Under the pieces are notes generated by a model that was not told the DNA's origin, ran no database searches, and saw only the letters and a program-made list of their open reading frames with translations. A DNA stretch of 64,000 bases from Streptomyces albofaciens JCM 4342 (GTDB taxonomy: Bacteria; Actinomycetota; Actinomycetes; Streptomycetales; Streptomycetaceae): NCBI RefSeq assembly GCF_008634025.1, contig NZ_PDCM01000002.1, positions 4,257,501 to 4,321,500 of the forward strand, given 5' to 3'. Below, in pieces: positions 9,190-18,112 of the stretch (the first letter of the stretch is position 1; each line of letters begins with the position of its first letter). A program made the position numbers and the translations under genes.

Positions 9190-9342
9190 TCGCGTTGTGG
9201 ATCGGGCTTCCCCCGGAGCGTGTCCCCTCTCACACCCGTGTTAGCTGAGCGTTAGTGGCGCGGCAGTCTGGTGGTAGTGGCTCTGGTCAGGGTGGGTGTC
9301 GTACGGAGGAGAGACCGACACCGACTTCCCGGGGGCCCCGAA

Positions 9343-10107
9343 ATGAGCGCCAGCACCTCTGCCCACACCACTCGTCGCCGCACCCTGCGCGTTGCCGCCG
9401 CTGCCCTGACCGCGGCCGCCGCGCTGTCCCTGACCGCCTGCTCCGGCTCGGACGCAGCCGCCTCCAAGCCGGGGAGCCAGCCGGGGGCGGGCGCGAGTAC
9501 GGCTGCCGAGGCCGGTGGTGCGGGCTCCGCCGAGGCCGGTGGCGCGGACACTGCCGGCGGAGCGCAGGGCGGCGGTGCCCAGGCCGGCAAGGCCAAGCCG
9601 GGCTCCGAGGGCGAGGGCACCTCGTCCCGCGGCGGCTCCGGGGGCAGTGCCTCCTCGCGTGCCGGTTCCGGGAGCGGCGCGGCGAAGGGCGGGGGGAAGG
9701 GGAAGTTCTGCCGTACGAGCGAGCTGACCATGGAGGCTGTGGACAGCTCGCCCGACCAGAAGGTGGGCGACGTGACCGTTCAGATGACGAACAAGAGCGG
9801 GCGAACCTGCTCGGTGACGGGCTTCGCGGGTGTCGACCTGAAGGACGCCGACGGCACCTCCGCCCCTGTCCACCGTGGCGGTGAGCAGCCGCGCATCACC
9901 GACCTGAAGCCCGGTGGCACCGCTACCTTCAGCATCTCGTACCCGGTCGACTCCAGCGGCGACAGCCTCGTCTCCCCGACCAACATCATCGTGACGCCGC
10001 CGAACGAGACCCACAGCGTGTCTTTGAAGTGGCCCTCGGACGCGCTGAAGCCGGCCGGCCCGTACGACGAGAAGATCAAGGTCCACCCGGTGGGCATCGC
10101 CAACTGA
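9343..10107 (+). CDS. DUF4232 lipoprotein
   Basis: A 254-aa exported lipoprotein. A twin-arginine-like RRRTLRVAAAALTAAAALSLTAC signal ends in the lipobox LTAC (Cys about residue 35). A Gly/Ala/Ser/Lys-rich linker of about 85 residues follows, then a DUF4232 beta-sandwich beginning CRTSELTMEAVDSS with a second cysteine in SGRTCSVTGF. DUF4232 proteins are common surface proteins in actinobacteria; their function is unknown. The ATG at 9343 is preceded by a purine-rich segment and lies at the start of the signal; an upstream in-frame ATG would spoil the signal peptide. It appears monocistronic. Confidence 0.88.
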   Translation: MSASTSAHTTRRRTLRVAAAALTAAAALSLTACSGSDAAASKPGSQPGAGASTAAEAGGAGSAEAGGADTAGGAQGGGAQAGKAKPGSEGEGTSSRGGSGGSASSRAGSGSGAAKGGGKGKFCRTSELTMEAVDSSPDQKVGDVTVQMTNKSGRTCSVTGFAGVDLKDADGTSAPVHRGGEQPRITDLKPGGTATFSISYPVDSSGDSLVSPTNIIVTPPNETHSVSLKWPSDALKPAGPYDEKIKVHPVGIAN

Positions 10108-10595
10108 ACTCCGGTAAGGCCGCGGCACGGTCTCTTCTGGCTTGACTGCCGCAGGTGGACGGCGTGTTGGGGCCGTCCCGCATGAGTAAGGAAAATCGCG
10201 CACCGATTCAGGGCTGTTGTTTCGTGGCCTCAGGGCCACTGCATCACGACCACTGGATGAGGTGATTTTCCCCTGCTGTCGTAGAAATGCCGCATGCGGG
10301 TGGGCAGGAACCTTTGGAAGCCGACAGGCGGGATGAATTGGTGCGGAGAGGGGGTGATGGCGAATGTGCGAGGTCGCGATCCGAGGTTGGGGGCTGGTTC
10401 GGGAAGGCCGGTTGACCGGCTGCCGTGTCGCGACGTTCTGTGCGTCGGTCTCCAAGTGAGCGCGCACCGGCGGGCGTCATCTCGCTCACGCCTGGCGCCC
10501 GCCCACTGCCCCAGCCAAGCGGGGTAGCCCTCGGCGAGCGCGTCGACTTCGGAGTCGTCCCCGTGCCGTCCCCTTCTCCGGGTACACGCCTCACC
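10108..10595. other. Intergenic region, no gene seen
   Basis: This 488-bp stretch between the DUF4232 and DUF72 genes has lower GC in its middle (10180-10300). I found no conserved protein, RNA fold or clear terminator. It presumably holds the promoter of the DUF72 gene. Confidence 0.6.
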
Positions 10596-11474
10596 ATGGG
10601 TGAAATCTTGGTCGGGACGTGTTCATGGACGGATCGGGCGTTGGTGGGCAGTGGGTGGTATCCGGCGGGGCGGCGGGATGCCGAGGGGCGGTTGCGGCAT
10701 TATGCGGATCGGTTTCCCGTGGTGGAGGTCGATGCCACGTATTACGGGATGCCCAGTGAGCGCAACAGCCGGCTGTGGGCCGAGCGGACGCCGGACGGGT
10801 TCCGGTTCGATGTGAAGGCGTTTTCCTTGCTGACCGGTCACCCGACGCGGCCCGCTGCGCTGCCGGATGATTTGCGGTCCGCTTTCGTACGGCGCAGGGG
10901 AGCCGAAGGCGGCCCTGACAGCGGGTTGTTGGATGAGGTCTGGCGGCGGTTCAGTGCGGCGGTGGAGCCGTTGCGGGCGGCCGGGCGGCTCGGATCCTTG
11001 TTGTTCCAGTTTCCGCCGTGGTTCGCGCCGGGCGCGCGTGCCGAGGCGTTTCTCGCGCGGTGCGGGGAGCGCACGGAAGGGTGGCCGGTCGCCGTGGAAT
11101 TCCGGCACCCGGAGTGGTGGCGGGGTGAGCGGCGGCAGGCCGATACGGAGGCGCTGCTGGCGGAATTGGGGATGGCCGCCGTGGCCGTGGACATGGTGCA
11201 GACGTTGCCGGTTTCGATACCGCCGGTCGCTCCCGTCACGGATCGCCGGCTGGCGGTGGTGCGGCTTCATGGACGTAATCCCGCGTGGGGGTCCGGGAGC
11301 AAGGAGGAGCGGTTTCGGCACCGGTATGGAGAAGAGGAGTTGAGGGAGTGGGTGCCACGGGTGCGGGGGATGGCGGAGCGGGCTGATGTGGTGCATGTGC
11401 TGTTCAACAACTGCTGTGGTGACGCAGCCGTAAGGGCTGCGGAGGCGATGCAGCGATTGCTCGGTCAGGTGTAG
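10596..11474 (+). CDS. DUF72 (YecE-like) protein
   Basis: A 292-aa TIM-barrel-like protein of the DUF72/YecE family. Diagnostic stretches are EILVGTCSWTDRAL at the N-terminus, VVEVDATYYGMPSERN, FRFDVKAFSLLTGHPTRP and, at the C-terminus, VHVLFNNCCGDAAVRAA. The family's activity is not established. ATG at 10596 was chosen because homologues begin at this point, although the frame stays open upstream. No signal peptide or membrane segment is seen, so it is cytoplasmic. It stands alone between intergenic regions. Confidence 0.9.
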   Translation: MGEILVGTCSWTDRALVGSGWYPAGRRDAEGRLRHYADRFPVVEVDATYYGMPSERNSRLWAERTPDGFRFDVKAFSLLTGHPTRPAALPDDLRSAFVRRRGAEGGPDSGLLDEVWRRFSAAVEPLRAAGRLGSLLFQFPPWFAPGARAEAFLARCGERTEGWPVAVEFRHPEWWRGERRQADTEALLAELGMAAVAVDMVQTLPVSIPPVAPVTDRRLAVVRLHGRNPAWGSGSKEERFRHRYGEEELREWVPRVRGMAERADVVHVLFNNCCGDAAVRAAEAMQRLLGQV

Positions 11475-11722
11475 GTGCAGAGAGAGGAACGGGGGGCGGA
11501 GCGGGGGGAGGGGGCGCGCGCGAATGCCCCGGGTGGGTGGCCGGTGGGGGTGAAGGGCGGGGATCGTGGGGAATGTAAGGGAGAGAACGTATTGAGGAAA
11601 TCGCGGTGACGGAGACGGGTGGGGCTTCGACTCCGTCACCGGGTGGTCTCCCCGTCCCTCCCTTGAGCCATGTCGCATTTCCTCGTGCGCACCTTTCTTC
11701 GCACTCCATCGGAAGGCACGTC

Positions 11723-12283
11723 ATGCTGCACGGAATCGACATCTCCGCCCATCAGTCCTCTTTCGATGCCGACGGGCAGGACTTCGTGTTCATTAAGGCC
11801 ACCGAGGGGCGGTCGTACGCCAGTCCGCACCGGGCCGACCAGGCCGCCAAAGCCCGGGACGCGGGGTGCGTGGTCGGGTTCTACCACTTCCTCTGGCCCG
11901 GAAACATCGCCGCCCAGGCCGAGTACTTCATCGAGAAGTGCGGGGCGAAGGCCGGTGAACTGCTCGCCGTGGACTGGGAGACGACAAGTGCCGGCACGCA
12001 TGCGAGCAGTGCGCAGAAGGACCAGTTCCTGCGCGAGGTGAAGAAGCTGCGGCCGCATCACCGCGTGCTTCTCTACACCAATGTGTCGTTCTGGAAGGGC
12101 CACGACGCGTCGTCGTACGCCGGGGACGGGCTCTGGATCGCCGACTACGTCTCGCCCGGGAAGCCGCGCATCAAGGGGAAATGGCTGGTTCATCAGCACA
12201 CCAACCGCCCGGTGGACAAGAACGTCGCGCGGTTCGAGAACCGGGATGCGCTGAAGAAGTGGGCCACCGGCGGGAAGGTGTGA
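11723..12283 (+). CDS. Glycoside hydrolase family 25 lysozyme-like protein
   Basis: A 186-aa GH25 (Chalaropsis-type lysozyme) domain with no additional modules. It begins HGIDISAHQSSFD, with the N-terminal Asp; DFVFIKATEGRSY and GFYHFLWPG follow; the catalytic DxE pair is in LLAVDWETTSAG. Family members cleave the N-acetylmuramic acid-N-acetylglucosamine bond of peptidoglycan. No signal peptide is found from ATG 11723, and the frame extends upstream to 11606 without one. It is therefore either cytoplasmic, exported non-classically, or of phage-lysin type. Confidence 0.88.
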   Translation: MLHGIDISAHQSSFDADGQDFVFIKATEGRSYASPHRADQAAKARDAGCVVGFYHFLWPGNIAAQAEYFIEKCGAKAGELLAVDWETTSAGTHASSAQKDQFLREVKKLRPHHRVLLYTNVSFWKGHDASSYAGDGLWIADYVSPGKPRIKGKWLVHQHTNRPVDKNVARFENRDALKKWATGGKV

Positions 12284-12337
12284 GGGACGTGGCCTTCTGA
12301 GGGCCGCACAGCTGTATTCGTGATGGGGTCTTGGGCG

Positions 12338-13687
12338 TTACGTCGCGTTCCGGTCGTACGCGAGCCTGCCCGCCGTGTACGTGGCCCGTACGGCACGGTC
12401 GTCGCCGAGGACGGTGAGGGCGAAGAGGAGGTCCTCGATGCTCTCGGCCTGGGCGGTACGGTCGGCGAGGAGAGGTGTGGCCCGCGGGTCCAGGACGGTG
12501 AAGTCGGCTTCCTGGCCCGGTGCCAGGGAGCCGATCGTGTCGGCCAGGCCCAGGGCCTCCGCGCCGCCGCGGGTGGCGAGGTAGAAGGACTTGACCGCGT
12601 CAAGGGCGTATTCGCGCAGCTTGGCGACCTGGTGGGCGTCGCGCATGGTCTGGAGCAGGGCGAAGCTGGTGCCGGCTCCGATGTCAGTGCCGAGGGCTAC
12701 GGTGAGTGGGTGGTCGCCCTCCTTGGCCTCACGGAGGGGGAAGAGGCCGCTGCCCAGGTAGAGGTTGGAGGACGGACAGTGTGCGACGGCCGTGCCGGTG
12801 CGGGCACAGTGGTCGCGTTCGGAGGGGGTGAGGTGGATGCCGTGCGCCAGGACGGTACGGGGGCCGAGCAGACCGTAGTGGTCGTAGACGTCGAGGTAGC
12901 CGTCGCGGTCGGGGAAGAGGGAGCGGACCCAGGGGATCTCGTCGCGGTGCTCCGCGATGTGGGTGTGCACGAGGGTGGTGGGGTGGGCCGCGCGCAGGGC
13001 ACCCGCCGCTTCGAGCTGGTCCGGGGTGCTGGTGGGGGCGAAGCGCGGGGTGATGGCGTAGAGGTTGCGGCCGTTGCCGTGCCAGCGCTGGACGAGTGAC
13101 GCGGACTCGTCGTAAGCGCGCTGGGCGGTGTCGAGCAGGGTGCCGGGCGCGTTGCGGTCCATCCACACCTTGCCGGCCGCGATGCGCATGCCGCGCCGGG
13201 TCGCCTCCTCGAACAGCGCGTCGGCCGAGCCGGCGTGCACGGACGCGAAGACCAGGGCCGTGGTGGTGCCGTTACGCAGCAGTTCGTCACAGAAGGAGGA
13301 GGCGACGCGGCGGGCGTGGGCGCCGTCGGCGAAACGCTCCTCGGCGACGTAGGTGCGGTCGAGCCAGTCGGGCAGTTGGGCGCCGAAGGCCGCGATGGCC
13401 TCCTTCTGCACGTAGTGGGTGTGGGCGTCGATGAAGCCGGGGGTGATCAGGTGGCCCGGGTAGTGCACCGGTTCGGTGCCGTGCGGCAGCCGGTCGCGCA
13501 GGGACGCGTACGGGCCGACGGCGGTGATCCGGCCGTCCTCGCAGATCAGCAGCCCGTCGGGCTCATGGATGAGGGCATCCGCGTTTCCGGTGCGGAAGGG
13601 GTCGGCGCGGAAGCGGATGAGGGGGCCGCGGACGGCGGTGGGAACCGGGGTGGGTACGGGAGCGGTGGCGGGCGTGCTGGTGGTCAT
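12338..13687 (-). CDS. guaD: Guanine deaminase
   Basis: A 449-aa amidohydrolase that converts guanine to xanthine in purine salvage. The metal-binding motif GFIDAHTHYVQ, second-site HTHIAEHRDEI, LAHGIHLTP, AHCPSSNLYLGSG and GTDIGAGTSFALL are those of guanine deaminases; the C-terminal LGSLAPGQEADFTVLD strand closes the composite domain. ATG 13687 precedes the N-terminal beta domain; no strong ribosome site is seen, and the upstream sequence is a 9-bp repeat array. It is convergent with the GH25 gene. A general chlorohydrolase activity is less likely given the motif set. Confidence 0.9.
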   Translation of the reverse strand: MTTSTPATAPVPTPVPTAVRGPLIRFRADPFRTGNADALIHEPDGLLICEDGRITAVGPYASLRDRLPHGTEPVHYPGHLITPGFIDAHTHYVQKEAIAAFGAQLPDWLDRTYVAEERFADGAHARRVASSFCDELLRNGTTTALVFASVHAGSADALFEEATRRGMRIAAGKVWMDRNAPGTLLDTAQRAYDESASLVQRWHGNGRNLYAITPRFAPTSTPDQLEAAGALRAAHPTTLVHTHIAEHRDEIPWVRSLFPDRDGYLDVYDHYGLLGPRTVLAHGIHLTPSERDHCARTGTAVAHCPSSNLYLGSGLFPLREAKEGDHPLTVALGTDIGAGTSFALLQTMRDAHQVAKLREYALDAVKSFYLATRGGAEALGLADTIGSLAPGQEADFTVLDPRATPLLADRTAQAESIEDLLFALTVLGDDRAVRATYTAGRLAYDRNAT

Positions 13688-13742
13688 GTGCGGGCGCGTA
13701 CCCGTTCCGGGCGGAAATCGACGGGTGTACGTCGGCTGTGAC

Positions 13743-13823
13743 GGCTGCATCGTCTGCGTCGGCTGTGTCGGTCGCATCGGCTGCGTCGGCTGCGTCGGCT
13801 GCGTCGGCTGCGTCGGCTGCGTC
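13743..13823. repeat. 9-bp tandem array upstream of guaD
   Basis: Nine head-to-tail copies of a 9-mer, the last five perfect (GGCTGCGTC, from 13779) and the first four degenerate. It lies 56-136 bp upstream of the guaD start and could alter promoter spacing by slippage. Confidence 0.85.
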
Positions 13824-14079
13824 AGCAAGGCGGACCCCACGTACAGCCGATCGGGTCGGGTATCGGCCGCGGGCGACAGAGGTGGGGGCGGGGACGGCAA
13901 CACTGTGAGCGGGTGACCAGGCCGCCGGGCCGTGCCGGACCGTATGACGGGGACGGCAGCAGGAACGGCGGCAGCCGGACGACGGGAACGGCGGCAGCCG
14001 GATGACGGGAACGGCGGCAGCCGGACGACCGGTCACCGCAGCCGATGGCAGGCGAGGAACAGGGGCCGAATTGGGCGGG

Positions 14080-14760
14080 ATGGCGGGCCGGGGCACGGCG
14101 GCGAGCGGGCCGCGGGGGCGCGCGGCGGGACGACGGGCGGGCTGGTACGCGGTACGGGCCGTGGTGGCTCTGCTGATCCTGGCGGGGCTCACGGTGGGCG
14201 GGCGCGCCTTGGCGACTCCTCCGGACGGCCGGGCCCTGGCGGCTCCTCCGGACGGCCGCGCCCTGGCGACCGCTCCGGGCGGGCGCGCCCTCGCCGCCCC
14301 TCCGGGCGCGACGCTCGCCGCCCATGGCGTACGGGCAGCGCACGCCGCCGCCCGCATTCCCCGTAACGTCGAAGCGACCCGGCAGACGGTCATCCGGCTG
14401 GTCAACCGCGAGCGGGCGAGAGCCGGATGCCGGCCCGTGCGGTCGCACCGTACGGTCACCAAGGCCGCCCAGCGGCACAGCGGCCACATGGCCCGCGACG
14501 ACTCGCTCTCCCACCGGGAGCGCGGTGGGTCCGGGCCCGGCAACCGGCTCTCGGCCGTCGGTTACGACTGGCGCCGCGCGGGCGAGGACATCGCGCGCGG
14601 CCAGCGCGGGGCCGCCGAGGTGGTGCGGGACTGGGTCCGCAGTCCGGAGCACCGGGTGGTGCTGACCGACTGCGCGTTCCGGCACGCGGGCGTGGGGATC
14701 GACAGCGGCACTGGCGGGCGCGGGCCGTGGTGGACGCTGCTGCTGGCCGTCCCGGCCTGA
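14080..14760 (+). CDS. CAP (SCP/PR-1) domain protein, membrane-anchored
   Basis: A 226-aa protein. A single membrane segment (WYAVRAVVALLILAGLTVGG) follows a basic N-terminus. Four 9-residue repeats of the GRALATPPD type come next, then a CAP domain containing VIRLVNRERARAGCRPV, AAQRHSGHMA, LSHRERGG and WVRSPEHRVVLTDCAFRHAGVG. CAP proteins are extracellular; bacterial members have no agreed activity. The start is uncertain: ATG 14080 has a purine-rich GGGCGGG next to it, while ATG 14002 lies in a DNA repeat and has no ribosome site. Confidence 0.8.
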   Translation: MAGRGTAASGPRGRAAGRRAGWYAVRAVVALLILAGLTVGGRALATPPDGRALAAPPDGRALATAPGGRALAAPPGATLAAHGVRAAHAAARIPRNVEATRQTVIRLVNRERARAGCRPVRSHRTVTKAAQRHSGHMARDDSLSHRERGGSGPGNRLSAVGYDWRRAGEDIARGQRGAAEVVRDWVRSPEHRVVLTDCAFRHAGVGIDSGTGGRGPWWTLLLAVPA

Positions 14761-14888
14761 TCAGGGTCCGCAGGTACGGCGGCTCCGCACGTACGACGGC
14801 TCCGGATGTACGGCGATACGGCGGCTCCGGGCGCGACCACAGCCGCGCTCCGGAGCCCTCGTGACGGGCTGTCTCAGTGCGCCCTGCC

Positions 14889-15650
14889 TCAGTGCGCCGA
14901 CGGCACCGCGCCCCCGTCCACCGCCCGCGGGGCTCCCGCCTGCCGTGCCCGTACGGCCCGTTCGGCCAGTTCGCCGAAGAGCAGGCCGAAGGCGGCCCAC
15001 AGGGCCAGTTGGACGGCGAGTGCGGAGACGCGGAACTTCCACAGCAGCAGGGCGGGGAAGTCGTGCGGCAGTTCGTTGACGGCCGGGAGGAACGCGTAGG
15101 CGAGGCCGGTCACCACGGCGAAGGCGGCCAGCGCGACGACCGTGGCGTACCAGTTGCCGAGGCGGGGTGCGAGCCGCTTGCCGAGGATGACCGCGGCGAT
15201 GGTCAGCAGCACGCTGAGGGCGATCATCAGGAAGTACAGCGCGGTGCGTTTGCCGATGGAGTCGGGGTCGCCGACGGACGGCGGGTTGGCCGGGTACTTC
15301 AGGAACGGTACGAGGCAGACCGCGGCGAAGGCGGCACCGGCGAGCAGCAGGGCCGTGGCGCGGGGGCCGAAGCGGCCGACGCGGCCCAGCGCGAAGCAGT
15401 AGGCCAGGGCGGCGATCCCGCCCAGGGCCACGCCGTACACCAGGACGCCGGTGGCCAGGCCCAGGGTGGACTGCACGCCGCGGCTGACGACTTCCGTCTC
15501 GTGTTCGTGGGCGTGGGCGTCCTCGAACGCGATGGCGGCGTCGACCTGGGGCTCGCCCAGCAGATAGGCGACGAGCAGGGCGAGCAGGCCGGCGGCGAGG
15601 CCGGCCAGCATGCCGCGCACCAGGAGGGATCTGACGGTGGCGGAGTTCAT
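14889..15650 (-). CDS. cbtA: CbtA family cobalt transporter subunit
   Basis: A 253-aa integral membrane protein of the CbtA family with about five to six hydrophobic segments (for example LLVRGMLAGLAAGLLALLVA and ALYFLMIALSVLLTIAAVIL). The histidine-containing loop DAHAHEHETE is typical of the family and may bind metal. CbtA works with CbtB as a predicted cobalt uptake system for cobalamin synthesis. ATG 15650 starts 14 bp after the cbtB stop, so the two form an operon controlled by the cobalamin riboswitch upstream of cbtB. Confidence 0.9.
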   Translation of the reverse strand: MNSATVRSLLVRGMLAGLAAGLLALLVAYLLGEPQVDAAIAFEDAHAHEHETEVVSRGVQSTLGLATGVLVYGVALGGIAALAYCFALGRVGRFGPRATALLLAGAAFAAVCLVPFLKYPANPPSVGDPDSIGKRTALYFLMIALSVLLTIAAVILGKRLAPRLGNWYATVVALAAFAVVTGLAYAFLPAVNELPHDFPALLLWKFRVSALAVQLALWAAFGLLFGELAERAVRARQAGAPRAVDGGAVPSAH

Positions 15651-15664
15651 GTGCGCGCCCCCGG

Positions 15665-15883
15665 TCAGTGGCAGGGGAAGCCGAGCAGGTGGCGTCCGTC
15701 GTGGACCCACTCGTGCACGTCGGTGCCGGAGAGCAGCGAGGTGGCGCCCTGTTCGGCGCCGACGAAGTAGAGCAGGACGAGCATCAGCACGCCGCCGAAG
15801 ATCGCCCACGGCAGGATCGTCCTGACCGGCAGGGTGGCGGGTGCGGCGGAGCCGGTGGTCGGCGGCGCGACGGACTGGGCCAT
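15665..15883 (-). CDS. cbtB: CbtB family cobalt transporter subunit
   Basis: A 72-aa protein with one transmembrane helix (LPWAIFGGVLMLVLLYFVGA) and a histidine-rich tail HEWVHDGRHLLGFPCH, the CbtB hallmark thought to bind cobalt. ATG 15883 is preceded by AGGAGG. It is the first gene of the riboswitch-led cbtBA operon. Confidence 0.92.
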   Translation of the reverse strand: MAQSVAPPTTGSAAPATLPVRTILPWAIFGGVLMLVLLYFVGAEQGATSLLSGTDVHEWVHDGRHLLGFPCH

Positions 15884-15926
15884 GGCGGAACCTCCTGGGA
15901 AAACACGCGTCCCGGACAGTGGATCG

Positions 15927-16060
15927 TCACGACAGGACGGGTCTGGCTCGTCCGGCGGCCCCGTACGGGACCGGTCCGGGCTCACAGTGGCGCGACCGCG
16001 CCGGAATTCCACCGGCTTCCGTCATGTCATCGTCAATATCATCGGGAACGTACCGCGTGG
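15927..16060 (-). promoter_or_regulatory. Cobalamin riboswitch upstream of cbtBA
   Basis: On the minus strand, the leader carries the core CGCGGTCGCGCCACTGTGA, preceded by GGAAGCCGGTGGAATTCCGG and followed by the conserved GAGCCAGACC (15941-15950). These are the invariant B12-box parts of the adenosylcobalamin riboswitch. It ends about 45 bp before the cbtB start. In this class B12 binding lowers downstream expression, so cobalt import should rise when cobalamin is scarce. The outer limits are estimated. Confidence 0.93.
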
Positions 16061-16209
16061 CGGCGGCCGGGCCAAGGGGCCCCGGGCCCCGGACGGGCGC
16101 ACGGCGGCGGACGGGCGCGCCCCTCTCTGCCGAAAGCGCCGCCCGGATTCCCGGTGCGCCGCCGGGTTTCCGCGTCTCCGTGACCCGGACGCGACGAGGA
16201 GAGGTGCGC

Positions 16210-16806
16210 ATGACAACTCGGGTGATGTTGGTCTCACCGGCCTTCGACGACGCGGCGCGCGCGGTGCGCTTCCCGGCCGACGAAGCGCTGACACCCGCCG
16301 GACTGCACCGCGCCCGCGCCGCCCGCCCGGCCGCTGCCGCACTGCCCGCCGACCGGGCCCTGACCTCGCCGTCCGCACGCTGCCAAGAGACCGCCGAAGC
16401 CCTCGGCCTGCGGGCGGTGCCGGACCCCGGCGCGGCGGGGTGCGCGATGGGCCGCTGGCGGGGGCTGGCCCTGGAGGACGTACTGGCCGCCGAGCCGGAG
16501 GGTGTCGCGGCCTGGCTCACCGACCCGGACAGCGCGGTGCACGGCGGCGAGCCGCTGACGCGGTTCCTCGGCCGGGTGACGGACTGGCTGACCGGCCTCA
16601 TGGCGGAGGGCGGCCGGGTGGTGGCCGTGGTGGAACCGGACGTCGTACGTGCGGCGGTCGTGTGCGCCCTGGGGGCACCGCCGTCGTCCTTCTGGCGGGT
16701 GGACGTACCGCCGCTGACCGTGACGGCGCTGAGCGGTCGGGACGGGCGGTGGAACGTGCGGGTGACGGCGGAACTCGGGCAGGGGGCGAGGGAGGGAGCC
16801 GGGTAG
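16210..16806 (+). CDS. Histidine-phosphatase-fold protein lacking catalytic histidines
   Basis: A 198-aa protein. The overall pattern is the phosphoglycerate-mutase/CobC-like branch: ALTSPSARCQETAEALGL, GRWRGLALEDVLAAEPEGVAAWL and a C-terminal VVAVVEPDVVRAAVVCAL. The first strand reads VMLVSPAFD where active members have RHGE, and the second motif reads VEPDV where they have SHG, so both catalytic histidines are absent. It starts at ATG 16210 after GAGGAGAGG. It is divergent from the riboswitch-controlled cbtBA operon, which hints at a cobalamin-related role (CobC dephosphorylates alpha-ribazole phosphate), but activity is doubtful. Confidence 0.8.
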   Translation: MTTRVMLVSPAFDDAARAVRFPADEALTPAGLHRARAARPAAAALPADRALTSPSARCQETAEALGLRAVPDPGAAGCAMGRWRGLALEDVLAAEPEGVAAWLTDPDSAVHGGEPLTRFLGRVTDWLTGLMAEGGRVVAVVEPDVVRAAVVCALGAPPSSFWRVDVPPLTVTALSGRDGRWNVRVTAELGQGAREGAG

Positions 16807-16877
16807 AGAGCCGGGCGGGGGACGGCGCCCCGGGCGCCGTAGCCGCGGGTGCGGACCGCCGTATCCTGGACGGAACG

Positions 16878-16902
16878 GTTATTGCACATAGCTCGCAATA
16901 AC
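16878..16902. promoter_or_regulatory. Nur-box-like palindrome upstream of tsaD
   Basis: An inverted repeat GTTATTGC / GCAATAAC separated by 9 bp. Its core TTGCACATAGCTCGCAA fits the nickel regulator Nur consensus of Streptomyces (tTGCaa-N5-ttGCAA) at all the strongly conserved positions. It is an AT-rich island 86 bp before tsaD. Regulation by Nur is inferred from the match only. Confidence 0.5.
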
Positions 16903-16924
16903 GAATCCGGCGGGTACGCGGATG

Positions 16925-16956
16925 CACCGGTACACCGGTACACCGATACACCGGTA
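16925..16956. repeat. 8-bp tandem repeat in the tsaD leader
   Basis: Four copies of CACCGGTA (the third is CACCGATA) lie between the palindrome and the tsaD ribosome site. Confidence 0.85.
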
Positions 16957-16988
16957 TCTGAGTACAAGGAACACGAAGGAGCAGCGCA

Positions 16989-18062
16989 GTGGCATCTCCA
17001 GGCTCTCCAGTGGTGCTGGGGATCGAGTCCTCCTGCGACGAGACCGGGGCAGGCCTGGTCCGGGACGGGCGGCTGCTCGGGCACGCGGTGGCGTCCAGCA
17101 TGGACGAGCACGCGCGCTACGGCGGCGTCGTGCCGGAGATCGCGGCCCGCGCCCACGTGCACTCCCTCACACCCGTCGTGCGCCGCGCCCTCGACGAGGC
17201 GGGCCTGACCATGGCCGACATCGGCGCGGTGGCCGTGACCACCGGGCCCGGCCTGTCGGGCGCCCTCCAGGTGGGTCTGGCCGGTGCGAAGGGCCTGGCG
17301 TACGGGCTGGGCGTGCCGCTGTACGGGGTGCACCACCTCGCCGGGCACGTCGCCGCCGACACCCTGGAGCACGGGCCGCTGCCGAACCCCTGCATGGTGC
17401 TGATCGTCTCGGGCGGGCACACCTCCCTCCTCCTCGTACGGGACCTGGCGCGCGATCCGATCGTGCACCTCGGCGACACCCTCGACGACGCCGCCGGGGA
17501 GTGCTTCGACAAGGTCGCGCGGGTCTTCGGCCTGCCGTACCCGGGCGGCCCGGCGATCGACCGGGCCGCGCGCGAGGGCGATCCGGCGGCCGTCGCGTTC
17601 CCGCGCCCGCTGACCGGGCCGCGCGACGACCCGTACGGCTTCTCCTTCTCCGGCCTGAAGACGGCCGCCGCGCGCTGGGCCGAACGGCACGCCGGCGGCG
17701 AGCTGCCCGTCGCGGACGGCGCGGCCTCCCTCCAGGAGGCGGTCGCCGACGTGCTGACCCGCAAGGCCGTGGCGGCCTGCACGGAGCACGGCGTGGGCAC
17801 GCTGGTGGTGGTGGGCGGCGTGGCCGCCAACTCGCGCGTAAGGTCCCTCGCCGAGGAGCGCTGCCAGGCCGCGGGGATTACGTTGCGGGTACCGCCCCTA
17901 CGGCTGTGCACGGACAACGGCGCGATGATCGCCGCCGTCGGCGACCTGCTCGTCCGGGCGGGTGCCGAACCGGCTCCGCTGGACCTCTCGATCGACCCGT
18001 CGGCGCCGCTGGAGTACGCGGCCCTGCACCCGGTCGCCCGGGCGGCGCGGGCCGCCGCGTAA
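16989..18062 (+). CDS. tsaD: tRNA N6-adenosine threonylcarbamoyltransferase
   Basis: TsaD transfers the threonylcarbamoyl group to A37 of tRNAs that read ANN codons. The 357-aa ASKHA-fold protein has [15 protein letters not shown], the metal-binding [50 protein letters not shown] and CTDNGAMIA. All metal and substrate motifs are present. GTG 16989 has GGAG 10 bp upstream. It is not beside tsaB, tsaE or rimI, the usual actinobacterial context, and is shorter than the roughly 375-aa housekeeping form I know from Streptomyces. I therefore suspect a second copy. alaS follows after 50 bp. Confidence 0.93.
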   Translation: MASPGSPVVLGIESSCDETGAGLVRDGRLLGHAVASSMDEHARYGGVVPEIAARAHVHSLTPVVRRALDEAGLTMADIGAVAVTTGPGLSGALQVGLAGAKGLAYGLGVPLYGVHHLAGHVAADTLEHGPLPNPCMVLIVSGGHTSLLLVRDLARDPIVHLGDTLDDAAGECFDKVARVFGLPYPGGPAIDRAAREGDPAAVAFPRPLTGPRDDPYGFSFSGLKTAAARWAERHAGGELPVADGAASLQEAVADVLTRKAVAACTEHGVGTLVVVGGVAANSRVRSLAEERCQAAGITLRVPPLRLCTDNGAMIAAVGDLLVRAGAEPAPLDLSIDPSAPLEYAALHPVARAARAAA

Positions 18063-18112
18063 CGGCCGCCCCGCCCTCCCCGCCCCTCTCCCCCGACCGC
18101 CCGGAGCCCCCT

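Noticed and set aside
16922..18112. Apparent N-terminal extension of AlaS by about 400 residues
   Set aside because: The frame is merely open across tsaD in another register; AlaS begins at TTG 18113 with a ribosome site and family-like start.
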